DNA of 41,458 bases from Lachnospiraceae bacterium (GTDB lineage Bacteria; Bacillota; Clostridia; Lachnospirales; Lachnospiraceae), in assembly GCA_030524665.1 (NCBI GenBank), contig JAUNGL010000011.1, positions 1 to 41,458 on the forward strand. Reading direction: 5' to 3'. The notes under the pieces were generated by a model, which did not search any database, was not told the origin of the DNA, and worked only from the letters and a program-made list of their open reading frames with translations. A program made the position numbers and the translations under genes. Below are positions 1-8,100 of the stretch, in pieces. How positions within the stretch are numbered: the stretch's first letter is position 1; every line of letters begins with the position of its first letter.

Positions 1-556
1 GTGCGTTACATGCAAGGAAGTTCAGCGGACGCGGACCAAAGCTGATGATCTTCAGGCTCTTCAGTCCAACAATTGCACGTGCGATCGGAACGAATTCGTT
101 GATCATATCTGCGCACTCTGCTGCCGTACCAATCGGATACTCCGGAATATATGCACGGATGTTGCGCAGCTTCAGGTTATAGCTTGCATTCAGCATACCG
201 CAGTAAGCATCGCCGCGGCCCTGAATCAGGTTGTCTCCTGTCTCCTCAGCAGCACCGATGAACATAGCCGGTCCGTCAAAGTGCTTTGCAAGCAGAGTCT
301 CGGAGATTTCCGGTCCGAAGTTTCCAAGATAAACTACGAGGGCATTGCAGCCTGCTGCCTTGATATCCTCCAGAGCCTGAACCATATGGATCTCGCTCTC
401 AACGATACATACCGGACATTCATAGATATCCTCTGCATTATATTTTGCTTTGTAAGCCTCTACCAGTGCTTTTCTTCTGTTTACAGACAGTGATTCCGGA
501 AAACAGTCACGGCTGACAGCCACGATACCAATTTTCACTTTAGGAATGTTGTTCAT
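1..556 (-). CDS. L-fucose/L-arabinose isomerase-family protein (partial, C-terminus beyond window)
   Basis: Open reading frame entering from the left edge; about 185 codons are visible. The translation begins MNNIPKVKIGIVAVSRDCFP and continues with a Rossmann-like N-domain typical of the FucI/AraA ketol-isomerase superfamily, which interconverts aldoses and ketoses. The Mn-binding catalytic residues lie in the missing C-terminal part, so the substrate cannot be assigned. The ATG at 556 is preferred over the in-frame ATG at 565 because the latter abuts the AGGAGG ribosome site. It is the last visible gene of a minus-strand operon after xylB and the DUF4867 gene, 124 nt downstream of the latter. 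With araD and transketolase elsewhere in the window, a role in L-arabinose or a related pentose is a reasonable inference. L-fucose isomerase proper is the alternative. Confidence 0.72.
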   Translation of the reverse strand, partial: MNNIPKVKIGIVAVSRDCFPESLSVNRRKALVEAYKAKYNAEDIYECPVCIVESEIHMVQALEDIKAAGCNALVVYLGNFGPEISETLLAKHFDGPAMFIGAAEETGDNLIQGRGDAYCGMLNASYNLKLRNIRAYIPEYPIGTAAECADMINEFVPIARAIVGLKSLKIISFGPRPLNFLACNA

Positions 557-680
557 TTCTTTCATCCTCCTGTTATAATAATTCATTGCTGCATATATCA
601 CATCGGTCTCCGAAGAAACCAGAGCAATCATTTGATTCCGGCACGATGCGGCTCATGCTTCCATCCATGCCGGGGTCTTC

Positions 681-1301
681 TTATTTCGAAATATCCAGAT
701 TCTCCCCGATCAGTCCCATCGGTGAACCTTCCGGAAGTCCGCCCTCCGGATGTCCGATCAGCCACTTATTCCGTGCCGTCAGATGTGCATCCTCTCCGCC
801 TTCGTGTACCTGCTCCATCGGCAGATTTGTATCCTTCGGAAGCACGATTGCCACCTGGAAGCCGCCCTCAGAAGCATTGCATGGTGCATAGTGAAGTGTC
901 GTCGCATACAACTCCACTGCGGTTCCCTTCGGCAGGAAAAATGCTTCCATCTTTGCTGTTTCATATGTAAAATCATCGGTCACATCCGGCTGCCATCCTA
1001 CCAGCAGTACAGCGTCTGTCCCGCCTACATTGATCTCTGAAGAACGGTGATATTCTACCGCATTCAGCTTGTAATTATTTCCGTTGCAGTATCCGATCTG
1101 GATCGGAAGTTCACCGTAGCACTTCTTCTGAAGCTCACCAAATACCGGAAGCGCTTCCAGAAGCTCTACGGACGGCTCATATACAACATCTGCCGGAAGC
1201 GGAGTCTCTGCCAGCTTCGCAACAAGTCCGGAAAAATCGATTCCCTCTACCACGCGCCCGTATTTGCGGAACGCAGCATCTGTCACTTTCTTAATTTCCA
1301 T
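681..1301 (-). CDS. DUF4867 family protein, sugar-operon associated
   Basis: A 206-residue soluble protein with no signal peptide or membrane segment. I recognise it as the DUF4867 type, whose biochemical function is not established. The start at 1301 has a GAGGGG ribosome site. The residues have a beta-rich, cupin-like character (for example the LYATTLHYAPCNASEGGFQV stretch), but a cupin fold is my inference. It sits between xylB (51 nt gap) and the isomerase gene, so it is probably co-transcribed and serves the same sugar pathway, possibly as an accessory isomerase, mutarotase or sensor. No frameshift or truncation is visible. Confidence 0.72.
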   Translation of the reverse strand: MEIKKVTDAAFRKYGRVVEGIDFSGLVAKLAETPLPADVVYEPSVELLEALPVFGELQKKCYGELPIQIGYCNGNNYKLNAVEYHRSSEINVGGTDAVLLVGWQPDVTDDFTYETAKMEAFFLPKGTAVELYATTLHYAPCNASEGGFQVAIVLPKDTNLPMEQVHEGGEDAHLTARNKWLIGHPEGGLPEGSPMGLIGENLDISK

Positions 1302-1352
1302 GGGTATCCCCTCCTGTTCTTAAATTTCTGCGGCTGCAAACATTTTATCACA

Positions 1353-2822
1353 TTAATGGATAATCTCAAACAATGGCTTGCATGCCGGATAAATCTCCTT
1401 GAACTGTGCATACCGCTCATCATACTTTGCGGCCAGTTCCGGATCCGGATCTACCGTATCCACAATCTTCACGAGCTTGTCCGTTGCTTCCTTTACAGAT
1501 GCGTATTCGCCGCAGCCGACAGCCGCCAGAATCGCTCCGCCAAGTCCTGGTCCTTCCTCGCTCTCGATCACATCTACTTTCAGGTTCAGCACATTCGCAA
1601 TGATCTTCTTCCACAGCGGGCTCTTTGCTCCGCCGCCGCAGATCTTCGTGCGCTCGATCTTAATTCCAAGTGCCTTCGCTACCTCCAGAGAATCTCTGAG
1701 TGCAAACGCAACGCCTTCCAGAACTGCCTGTGTCATATCCGCACGTGTCGTATCCATCGTCATACCAATGAAGGTACCTCTCGCATTCGGATTGTTATGC
1801 GGGGAACGCTCACCCATCAGATACGGAAGGAAATACACATGATTCTCACCAAGCTTCGTAATAGCAGCCTGCTCGCCTGCATAATCCTTCGTTCCGATGA
1901 TTTCATCCATCCACCACTTGTTGCAGGAAGCTGCGCTGAGCATACATCCCATCAGGTGATAATGTCCGTCTGCGTGAGCAAATGCATGGAGTGCATTAAA
2001 CTTGTCCACACCAAACTTCTCGGAAGAAATGAAAATCGTACCGCTCGTTCCAAGAGAGATGTTGCACATACCCTCTCCGACGGTTCCTGTCCCCACGGCT
2101 GCCGCTGCATTGTCACCTGCACCTGCGATCACCTTGACATTTTCTGAAATGCCAAGTTCTGCTGCAATCTCCGGCTTCACAGTACCAACAACCTCATAGC
2201 TTTCGAAGATCCTGGCCATCTGCTCCTCGCGGACACCGCAGATTTCCAGCATTTCCTTGGACCAACAGCGGTTCTTTACATCAAATACGAGCATACCGGA
2301 TGCATCGGAAACGTCAGTACAGTGTACACCTGACAGCTTGTAAGCGATATAGTCCTTCGGAAGCATGATCTTCGCAATTCTCTCAAAGTTCTCCGGCTCC
2401 TTGTTCTTTACCCAGAGAATCTTCGGTGCGGTAAATCCCGTAAAGGAAATATTGGCCGTATACTCGGAAAGCTTATCCTTTCCGATCACGTTATTCAGAT
2501 AGTCACACTCTTCATAGGTACGTCCGTCATTCCACAGAATCGCCGGACGGATAACCTCATCCTGCTCATCCAGAATGACAAGTCCGTGCATCTGGCCGCC
2601 GAAGCTGATACCTGCCACCTGGCTCTTATCACATTCAGACAGCAGCTCCTTCAGACCTGCCATCGTTTGCTCATACCAGTCCTCCGGCTTCTGCTCTGAC
2701 CAGCCCGGATGCGGGAAATAGAGCGGATACTCTTTGGATACAATTTTCTGAATCTTGCCACCCTGATCCATCAACAGAAGCTTGACTGCCGATGTACCAA
2801 GATCTACTCCTGCATATAACAT
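1353..2822 (-). CDS. xylB: Xylulokinase (FGGY family carbohydrate kinase)
   Basis: 489 residues, the usual length for XylB. FGGY kinases phosphorylate ketoses with ATP; xylulokinase makes D-xylulose-5-phosphate for the pentose phosphate pathway. The N-terminal phosphate-binding motif GVDLGTSAVK, the substrate-side GGQMHG motif, the GAGDNAAAAVGTG segment and the adenosine-side GGGAKSPLW motif are all present, with the SLGTSGT signature between them. The start has an AAGGAG site 6 nt upstream. It is the first gene of the isomerase operon. Upstream, a dyad CGGAT-N6-ATCCG at 2883-2898 and a GC hairpin just before the ribosome site could be regulatory, but no clear promoter was found. Because the neighbours are isomerase and araD genes, the real substrate might be L-ribulose rather than D-xylulose. 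Confidence 0.88.
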   Translation of the reverse strand: MLYAGVDLGTSAVKLLLMDQGGKIQKIVSKEYPLYFPHPGWSEQKPEDWYEQTMAGLKELLSECDKSQVAGISFGGQMHGLVILDEQDEVIRPAILWNDGRTYEECDYLNNVIGKDKLSEYTANISFTGFTAPKILWVKNKEPENFERIAKIMLPKDYIAYKLSGVHCTDVSDASGMLVFDVKNRCWSKEMLEICGVREEQMARIFESYEVVGTVKPEIAAELGISENVKVIAGAGDNAAAAVGTGTVGEGMCNISLGTSGTIFISSEKFGVDKFNALHAFAHADGHYHLMGCMLSAASCNKWWMDEIIGTKDYAGEQAAITKLGENHVYFLPYLMGERSPHNNPNARGTFIGMTMDTTRADMTQAVLEGVAFALRDSLEVAKALGIKIERTKICGGGAKSPLWKKIIANVLNLKVDVIESEEGPGLGGAILAAVGCGEYASVKEATDKLVKIVDTVDPDPELAAKYDERYAQFKEIYPACKPLFEIIH

Positions 2823-2993
2823 AAAAAACTCCTTTCAGGTGCGGTTGTCCCGCATTGTGTTGAATTAAGGTTTCAATCAAAACGGATATTTGCATCCGCT
2901 TCACTACTTACCCACAACCTCAAGCTGGTACGCTGTCTGAGGTTAAACTGCGTCTTTCAGCCGATCGCGACATCACCGGAATCATTCTTCCAA

Positions 2994-3920
2994 TCAGGTC
3001 CCGGCAGCCGCCTTCACCGTACTTACTCCGGCAGAAGCTTCTACCATCACATTAATCTTCTGAGGAAGATTCTCTACTTCCACGCATGTACTCTCTCCGC
3101 CGTTTTCACCATCCCGCGTCCATGCCACGGGCTCTTCGGATTCTATTCTCAGCTTTCTTGTTTTGAATGTAACGACCCGCTTGCTTTTTGTATCTCTCGT
3201 AAGAACTGCAGTGATAATATCCTGCCAGTCTATGAGATTCAGCGGAGTCCGCACCAGCATCACCTCAAAAAGCCCGTCATTCAGTTCGACATTCCGTCCG
3301 GTGATTCCCTTGAAGCCTCCGACTGAGTTGGAATTCGTGACCATTCCGAAAACAAAATCGCCTTCTTCTGAAAATTCCTCACTGGTAATTCTCATATGAT
3401 GACTCTTCCAGGTTCCCATGCGCTTCATCGCTTCCAGTATGTATGCAGCATGACCAAATGTATTCTTCATTTCCTGCGGGGTCTGGTAAGAAACATCTGT
3501 AAAGATACCGAAGGCTGCCACATATACAAAATAGTCTTCGTTCAGCCTTCCCAGATCACATGCAAACGGTTCCCCGTCCAGAATCAGCTTGGCCGCCTGC
3601 TCCATCTGTTTCGGAATCCCAAGGCTGTTTGCGAAATCATTCGTACTGCCGGATGGGATATAACCTATCCTCTTACGCTTTCCGCTTCGCATCAAGCCAG
3701 TTACAATCTCGTCCAGAGTACCATCACCGCCGCTGCAGACAATCACATCAAACTCATCTGCCCGCCCTTCCACAATCCGTTCCCCATCCTTCACTCCACA
3801 GGTCGGGTATATCGTGATATCAAATCCTCCCGCAGAGAGCAGCTCTATGATAGCCGACAGGGAATTCCGAATCAGTCCTTTTCCAGACATCGGATTATAC
3901 ACAAATAGCATTTTTTCCAT
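2994..3920 (-). CDS. Diacylglycerol kinase family lipid kinase (DgkB/YegS-like)
   Basis: 308 residues from the ATG at 3920, chosen because GGGAA lies 9 nt upstream; a GTG at 3929 is possible. These kinases phosphorylate diacylglycerol or a related lipid at the membrane and recycle it into phospholipid synthesis. The NPMSGKG nucleotide-loop motif occurs near residues 9-15, the signature GGDGTLDE follows at about residue 65, and the GSTNDFAN motif at about 95, all in family order. The C-terminal beta-sandwich half is complete. It stands alone on the minus strand, downstream of the MATE gene by 265 bp; the region between holds no gene I can support. The AACCTCA/TGAGGTT inverted repeat at about 2918-2946 may mark transcript ends but lacks a U-run. 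Confidence 0.88.
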   Translation of the reverse strand: MEKMLFVYNPMSGKGLIRNSLSAIIELLSAGGFDITIYPTCGVKDGERIVEGRADEFDVIVCSGGDGTLDEIVTGLMRSGKRKRIGYIPSGSTNDFANSLGIPKQMEQAAKLILDGEPFACDLGRLNEDYFVYVAAFGIFTDVSYQTPQEMKNTFGHAAYILEAMKRMGTWKSHHMRITSEEFSEEGDFVFGMVTNSNSVGGFKGITGRNVELNDGLFEVMLVRTPLNLIDWQDIITAVLTRDTKSKRVVTFKTRKLRIESEEPVAWTRDGENGGESTCVEVENLPQKINVMVEASAGVSTVKAAAGT

Positions 3921-4185
3921 ATTCCGCACTTCCCATATCAGATATAGATAGTTAGGCAGCAGCTCGTAACAGTTATTAAAATTCTACAAAAGCAGAGCAA
4001 CTGCCGCACAATTATACGTTATATTTTACTACAACACAGGATGAATCACAAGTAAATTATTGCTATTTCCATTATACTTTTTTTGCGTTTTATCTGTACT
4101 TTTTTGTCAATCCAGCAGGTTCCTTATCTGCTGATTCCTAACACCGCAATCACGGTATCTCACCCAGTCCTGCTGCCAGCAACAC

Positions 4186-5532
4186 CTACGCCATCTGCCG
4201 ATGCATCTTCATTACTTTATTCCGGCAATAGAAAAATGCGGGTATCAAAAAACTGTCGGCAAATATCCATGCCATAATGTGAGCAAGGCAAATCCCCGTG
4301 AATCCGATCATTGGCGTCAGCACCAACCCGGCCAGACCGCGTGCGATCATTTCCAGCACGCCTGATGTAATCGCAAAGACCGAAAAGCCCATACCCTGAA
4401 TCGAGAAACGTACGGTATTCACCAGGGTCAGCAGACAGTATCCGGATGCCGTCGTCAAAAGAAATTGGTAAGCGTGGCGAATAACCTCCTCGTCCGGTAC
4501 ATCCAGAAACAACAAAACAAGCGACCTCCCAAACAGCAGAACAAATACCAGCAGTACCGCAGAGGCAGCAAACCCGCACAAAGAAGCGATTTTAGTTCCC
4601 TGTCCAATCCGCCCAATCTTTCCTGCTCCCATATTCTGTCCGCTGTACGGTGCCATCGTAGCGCCAAGCGATTCCACCGGACAGGTGATAAACGCATTAA
4701 TTCTCTGTGCTGCAGTCACGCCTGCCACAACATTCGCTCCGAATCCATTCACAGCCGCCTGCACGATCAAAGAACCGATTGCCGTTACTGAATACTGAAG
4801 TCCCATCGGAATTCCCATATAGCAGAGATTTCCCATATAATGACGGCGCGGCTTCCATTCCTCTTTCGTAATCCGCAGAACCGCAAACTTTTTCTTCATA
4901 TAAAAAAGGCAGATGATACCTGACACAGCCTGAGAAATCACTGTTGCAAGTGCCGGACCGGATACTCCCGTCCCAAATACAAGAATAAATACAAGATCAA
5001 GCACAATATTCAGCAGCGAGGACAGTGCCAGAAATACAACCGGAGTCCTGCTGTCACCCAGAGACCGGATGATCGCCGCCAGTATATTATATAAGAAGGT
5101 AAACGGAATCCCCAGAAAGATAATCAGGATATATACATATGCATACTCAAAAATACTTTCCGGTGTATTCATAAGCCTCAGAATCGGTCTGCACAGAGCC
5201 GCCACTATCACAGTCAACACCACTGAGAAAGCAACACATAGCCACGCACAGTTAGCAACATATCGCCTCAACTCAGGCTCCCGCTTTGCCCCAAACATCT
5301 GCGCAACCGGAATCGCAAACCCGTTGCATACACCCGTGCAGAATCCGATTACCATAAAATTCAGCGAACTGGTCGAACCAACACCCGCCAGCGGCTCCAC
5401 ACCAAGAAATTTTCCTACAATAATCGTATCCACCATACTGTAAAACTGCTGAAACAGCATACCCAGAAACATCGGGAAGGCGAATCCGAGAATCAGTCTG
5501 AACGGAGAACCGCTCGTCATATCTTTTGTCAT
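4186..5532 (-). CDS. MATE family multidrug/metabolite exporter
   Basis: 448 residues and about twelve hydrophobic segments, as expected for a MATE antiporter, which uses Na+ or H+ gradients to expel cationic compounds. The N-terminus has the typical 'P-F-L-G-M-L-F-Q-Q-F-Y-S-M-V-D' pattern with an aspartate in the first helix region, followed by the VGKFLG and GVG motifs. The second half repeats the same architecture. The start at 5532 is preferred because GGAGG lies 8 nt upstream; the first in-frame ATG (5547) overlaps that ribosome site. Substrate cannot be inferred; MATE proteins in Clostridia are numerous and often annotated only as efflux. Confidence 0.88.
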   Translation of the reverse strand: MTKDMTSGSPFRLILGFAFPMFLGMLFQQFYSMVDTIIVGKFLGVEPLAGVGSTSSLNFMVIGFCTGVCNGFAIPVAQMFGAKREPELRRYVANCAWLCVAFSVVLTVIVAALCRPILRLMNTPESIFEYAYVYILIIFLGIPFTFLYNILAAIIRSLGDSRTPVVFLALSSLLNIVLDLVFILVFGTGVSGPALATVISQAVSGIICLFYMKKKFAVLRITKEEWKPRRHYMGNLCYMGIPMGLQYSVTAIGSLIVQAAVNGFGANVVAGVTAAQRINAFITCPVESLGATMAPYSGQNMGAGKIGRIGQGTKIASLCGFAASAVLLVFVLLFGRSLVLLFLDVPDEEVIRHAYQFLLTTASGYCLLTLVNTVRFSIQGMGFSVFAITSGVLEMIARGLAGLVLTPMIGFTGICLAHIMAWIFADSFLIPAFFYCRNKVMKMHRQMA

Positions 5533-5676
5533 AATCTTTGCCTCCATTTTCTTTCCGATTGTCTTTCCAGATCATACAGACTTTTTTTGTCTGATTCTAT
5601 AACAAAATGGCTGTATATTATAATTATATCGCCAATCTTATTTCCGCTGTCCACCAGTTATGCTGTCCCGTTACGT

Positions 5677-6027
5677 TTATTCAAAGCTGTCCGTATCAAA
5701 TACAATTTCTGCAAATGCTTTTCTCTCTTTCATATGCCAGTCGCTGCGGTAAAATCTGATCACAAGCTGATCCGACAGGCAGTCATAGTTTACATAACTA
5801 TACTCCCGTTTAATTTTCTCTGCAATGCTCCGCGGTTCTTCCGGTCCTGGTGCAAATACATCTAACACTGTTATCCGGTCATCACCGCCGAAAGATATCT
5901 CTCTTATCACTTGATATTCCTCCCACTCGACATGTGAAAAAAACGCCGTCAGAAAAAATACTGCAGCTCCTATCTGTATCAATCTCCGTTTCCAAATATC
6001 CCTTTCTGTGCAAATCTTCTTTTCCAT
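5677..6027 (-). CDS. Small membrane-anchored protein of unknown function
   Basis: 116 residues from the ATG at 6027, which has a perfect GGAGG 9 nt upstream; an upstream in-frame ATG at 6087 lacks one. A single membrane segment (about residues 15-32, LIQIGAAVFFLTAFFSHVEW) follows a basic cytoplasmic stub, so the C-terminal domain should lie outside the membrane. I do not recognise the family. It is divergent from the Xre-type gene at 6240 and its promoter lies between two copies of a direct repeat, which suggests it is that regulator's target. No degeneration is visible. Confidence 0.6.
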   Translation of the reverse strand: MEKKICTERDIWKRRLIQIGAAVFFLTAFFSHVEWEEYQVIREISFGGDDRITVLDVFAPGPEEPRSIAEKIKREYSYVNYDCLSDQLVIRFYRSDWHMKERKAFAEIVFDTDSFE

Positions 6028-6117
6028 ATCATAATCCCTCCTCGCACCAAATTCTTTTTCTCTGACATTTTTATCCATAAATCCCATTTTTTATACCAAA
6101 GTCCACAATTGGCATTT

Positions 6118-6184
6118 AGTGAATGTCATTTCAATCCTGATTTTATCATATACTCTTTCTATTGACAATTACTGAATGTCACTT
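6118..6184. promoter_or_regulatory. Two 14-nt direct repeats flanking a divergent promoter (candidate Xre operator)
   Basis: AGTGAATGTCATTT at 6118-6131 and ACTGAATGTCACTT at 6171-6184 match at 12 of 14 positions. One lies just after the expected transcript start of the small membrane gene and the other just upstream of its -35 box. The adjacent Xre-type gene makes self and neighbour regulation likely, but the binding is inferred. Confidence 0.5.
6140..6168 (-). promoter_or_regulatory. SigA-type promoter for the small membrane protein gene
   Basis: On the minus strand a TTGTCA -35 (6163-6168) and a TAAAAT -10 (6140-6145) are separated by 17 nt. The plus strand of the same spot offers TTGACA (6162-6167) but only a poor -10 (TTGAAA) for the regulator gene, so the two divergent promoters would share their -35 region. 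Confidence 0.55.
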
Positions 6185-6239
6185 TTGAAAAATGTGGCGA
6201 TTTTTTGTGATCTACTGAACAGAAAGTGCTGGTGAGGTT

Positions 6240-6485
6240 ATGTATAAAAACAAAGCAGAAAACGGATACAATAATCTATGCGGTAAAAATGTTAAATTTT
6301 TTCGTGAAAATCTCCCAGATAAGATATCCCAGAAAAAGCTGGCTGATATGCTTCAAATCAAAGGATTGGATGTAGATAAAAACGCTATACAGCGAATAGA
6401 AAGCGGAAAACGTTTTGTAACGGATATTGAGTTGAAAAAAATTGCTGAGGTATTGAATGTCAGTTATCAGGACTTGCTGAAATAA
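6240..6485 (+). CDS. Xre-type helix-turn-helix transcriptional regulator
   Basis: 81 residues, a single HTH_3 domain with almost nothing else. The segment ISQKKLADMLQIKGLDVDKN followed by AIQRIESGKRFVTDIELKKI has the Q-x-x-L-A ... I-x-x-I-E-x-G pattern of Cro/C1-type DNA-binding domains. A GGTGAGG ribosome site precedes the ATG. The gene is divergent from the membrane protein at 5677-6027 across a region with two direct repeats, and a strong terminator follows it at once, so it is monocistronic. Likely an autoregulated repressor of the small neighbour. Confidence 0.8.
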   Translation: MYKNKAENGYNNLCGKNVKFFRENLPDKISQKKLADMLQIKGLDVDKNAIQRIESGKRFVTDIELKKIAEVLNVSYQDLLK

Positions 6486-6493
6486 TTACCAAA

Positions 6494-6540
6494 AAAGAAG
6501 CTGCTGTCACCAAAAAACGGAGCCTGCAGCTTCTTTCTTT
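6494..6540. terminator. Bidirectional intrinsic terminator between the Xre gene and queT
   Basis: An 11-bp stem (AAAGAAGCTGC at 6494-6504 with GCAGCTTCTTT at 6526-6536) is followed by a T-rich run on the plus strand and by TTTTTT on the minus strand, serving both convergent genes. Confidence 0.85.
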
Positions 6541-6613
6541 TCTCTGATATTCTGTATCCTGACCTTCCCGGATAGCACTTGGCATGTTCAAAATCCTGTC
6601 AGATATTCTGGAA

Positions 6614-7126
6614 TTACGCATTCACCGGACGGAACAGTATATTTTTATACCGTGCAACTGCCTGATATACGATCATTCCCAGCACACCGCACGAAATTAC
6701 TTCCCCAACTCCGACCGTCAGCATCATAAAAGGAATCGGCAGCGGAACACCGTACCCGAACCGCAGCACAAACGGAACGATCAGCGTATTGGCAACAATC
6801 GGCGGAACCGGAGCAAGATACTTTCTCCTTCCTTCCGCATTTGCATGGCAGAGCAGATAAGTTCCGCATGCACCGAACAGTGTAGCGATGCTTCCGAAGA
6901 TAATATCCGGCAGAATCGCTCCTCCCAGAATATTACCAATCAGACATCCCACGAACAGTCCCGGAATTGCTGCAGGAGTAAACGCAGGCAATATCGTCAG
7001 CGCTTCTGAAATTCTGACCTGAACTTCTCCGAAGGAAAACGGTGCGAAAAGATAAGTGAGCACCACATAGATTGCAGCTATCATAGCTGCCTGGACGAGA
7101 TACACGATCTTGCTTCTGTTGTTCAT
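6614..7126 (-). CDS. queT: QueT, S-component of an ECF transporter for queuosine precursors
   Basis: 170 residues with five to six hydrophobic segments and no ATPase domain, matching the QueT/COG4708 family. These substrate-binding subunits join the shared EcfA/EcfT module and import preQ1, preQ0 or queuine for tRNA modification. The conserved FSFGEVQVRISEALTILPAF segment near residues 29-48 is the family signature. The start at 7126 has AAGGAG 8 nt upstream; that ribosome site is part of the riboswitch pseudoknot described below. It is a single gene with its own promoter and terminator. No energising ECF genes are in the window. Confidence 0.92.
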   Translation of the reverse strand: MNNRSKIVYLVQAAMIAAIYVVLTYLFAPFSFGEVQVRISEALTILPAFTPAAIPGLFVGCLIGNILGGAILPDIIFGSIATLFGACGTYLLCHANAEGRRKYLAPVPPIVANTLIVPFVLRFGYGVPLPIPFMMLTVGVGEVISCGVLGMIVYQAVARYKNILFRPVNA

Positions 7127-7134
7127 AATACATT

Positions 7135-7177
7135 CTCCTTTAGTTTTGTTTTACGAGTGGAAGGTCTCGAACACTCG
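7135..7177 (-). promoter_or_regulatory. preQ1-I riboswitch controlling queT translation
   Basis: Read on the minus strand: P1 stem CGAGTG (7172-7177) with CACTCG (7154-7159), an internal loop TTCGAGACCTTC, then an A-rich tail TAAAACAAAACTAA that runs straight into the ribosome site AAGGAG (7135-7140). Loop CCTT can pair with tail AAGG, forming the H-type pseudoknot and burying the ribosome site when ligand is bound. This matches the known preQ1-I layout (short stem, loop, A-rich tail, AAGG pairing) and stands directly before queT. Confidence 0.8.
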
Positions 7178-7187
7178 GCACATTTAA

Positions 7188-7237
7188 CGGCGGTGACCGC
7201 CGGAAAGCCCTGTAATGACCTTATTTTTATGGGCTTT
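7188..7237 (-). promoter_or_regulatory. Two extra hairpins in the queT leader
   Basis: Upstream of the riboswitch the transcript can form a 7-bp stem (AAAGCCC 7204-7210 with GGGCTTT 7231-7237 on the plus strand) and a compact GC stem (CGGCGG/CCGCCG, 7188-7202, 3-nt loop). They are not needed for a minimal preQ1-I aptamer. Confidence 0.5.
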
Positions 7238-7249
7238 GCAACGATTAGG

Positions 7250-7278
7250 ACTATACCACAGACGGGCAGAAAAATCAA
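7250..7278 (-). promoter_or_regulatory. SigA-type promoter of queT
   Basis: Minus-strand TTGATT (7273-7278), 17-nt spacer, TATAGT (7250-7255). Transcription would begin near 7243 and give a leader of about 117 nt containing the two hairpins and the preQ1-I riboswitch. Confidence 0.6.
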
Positions 7279-7292
7279 GCCATACCCACAAT

Positions 7293-7400
7293 TTACGCAG
7301 AATAACTTTTGTATTCATATTTCACGCGCCCTTCATAGCGTCCATTCGCCCTCTGTCGAATACCTTTAGGCGATTCCTTATCTTTTAAATCTTTTGCCAT
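7293..7400 (-). pseudogene. Tyrosine recombinase (integrase) N-terminal fragment
   Basis: A 35-codon reading frame from ATG 7400 to TAA 7293, too short for automatic calling. The translation contains KGIRQRANGRYEGRVKYEYK, the three-stranded arm-type DNA-binding domain found at the N-terminus of Tn916/phage-type integrases. It stops before the core-binding and catalytic (R-H-R-Y) domains, and nothing resembling them follows before the queT promoter. It starts 14 nt after the preceding small gene ends, the usual place of an integrase after an excisionase-sized gene. I read it as the stub of a lost integrative element. Confidence 0.6.
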
Positions 7401-7414
7401 ACTACACTACCTAT

Positions 7415-7657
7415 CTATATGACCAGAAAGAGCATATCACTGCCCTCTGCGCAAGCAGAAAATATCTTAGTTTTTCCGAGGGTACCCTCTATGTATGCCT
7501 TTTTAAACTGCCCATCCTGCCGCTTTGCAACTTTATAGGCAATCCCGAGCGGCAACAGGCATTTCAGTACCCTCTGCAGTTCAGACGTGTTCTGGTAAGA
7601 CACTTTGATCTTTACTGACAATCTATCGTCTTCTTTCTTTTGTATGACACCGCACAT
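7415..7657 (-). CDS. Small protein of unknown function, mobile-element remnant
   Basis: 80 residues with a basic, soluble N-terminal half (residues 5-57, including LSVKIKVSYQNTSELQRVLK and GQFKKAYIE) that has the look of small accessory proteins encoded beside integrases in Firmicutes elements. The last 20 residues have a different character, and the original C-terminus may have been replaced. The start has a weak AGGGGC site 5 nt upstream, and a GCCCC/GGGGC hairpin lies before it. The 19-codon ORF is upstream and the integrase stub downstream. No function is assigned. Confidence 0.45.
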   Translation of the reverse strand: MCGVIQKKEDDRLSVKIKVSYQNTSELQRVLKCLLPLGIAYKVAKRQDGQFKKAYIEGTLGKTKIFSACAEGSDMLFLVI

Positions 7658-7704
7658 TTTTACTGCCCCTGTATCGCCGGGGCCTGCGGTCTAAGAGATT
7701 GAAT

Positions 7705-7764
7705 CTATGTCTGAAGTGCGTCCAGGCCTTTGTCATAATGTGACTTAAAATCGTACTTTTTCAT
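7705..7764 (-). CDS. 19-residue ORF with a strong ribosome site
   Basis: MKKYDFKSHYDKGLDALQT followed by TAG. A perfect AGGAGG lies upstream of the ATG at 7764. It may be a genuine small peptide, a leader for the 80-residue ORF, or the N-terminal stub of a longer protein cut by decay of the island. I do not recognise it. Confidence 0.35.
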   Translation of the reverse strand: MKKYDFKSHYDKGLDALQT

Positions 7765-7922
7765 CTCGTTTCCTCCTGTAATTTTGTTTTCCGGAAGAGC
7801 TGCCGGCTGAATCATCTTCATCTCTATTGATTCCTTAACAGTTCACTCATACGTATATGGTTTTCAGTTTCACATCTTTTCGGGATGTTCGTTTTCTCTC
7901 CTTTAACCGTCTTTATCATAAC

Positions 7923-8009
7923 ATGTGTGCCCACATATTTCTATTAGCAGAGTTTATAGATATGTGTTCCCATATATCATTTGTTTATTATGTATATGGA
8001 CACACGTAT
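7923..8009. promoter_or_regulatory. Three operator-like sites upstream of the ribbon-helix-helix gene
   Basis: ATGTGTGCCCACATAT (7923-7938), ATATGTGTTCCCATATAT (7960-7977) and, inverted, a related site at 7991-8009 whose reverse complement is ATACGTGTGTCCATATACA. They share the core TGTGT-N-CC-AYATA, and the third covers the -35 box. Repeated half-site operators over the promoter are usual for autoregulating ribbon-helix-helix proteins. The rest of the 336-nt gap from 7765 to 8100 shows nothing else. Confidence 0.6.
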
Positions 8010-8025
8010 TTACATATGCTATAAT
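7997..8025 (+). promoter_or_regulatory. SigA-type promoter of the ribbon-helix-helix/Uma2 pair
   Basis: TGGACA (7997-8002), 17-nt spacer, perfect TATAAT (8020-8025). The -35 box lies inside the third operator-like site. Confidence 0.65.
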
Positions 8026-8100
8026 TCTGATGTAAGGTGGAAAAAGTGTTGCTACATTTCCTTACACCCATTTACTAAAATTCATAGAGAAGGTGTAACC

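Noticed and set aside
1047..2147. 366-codon plus-strand ORF opposite xylB and the DUF4867 gene
   Set aside because: It is a shadow frame with Cys/Arg/His-rich composition and crosses two real genes on the other strand.
2883..2898. CcpA (cre) site upstream of xylB
   Set aside because: The dyad CGGAT-N6-ATCCG is present, but the spacing does not fit the cre consensus, so it is mentioned only as a possible operator.
4083..4185. Terminator after the MATE gene
   Set aside because: AATCAGCAG/CTGCTGGATT can pair, but no T-run follows on the minus strand.
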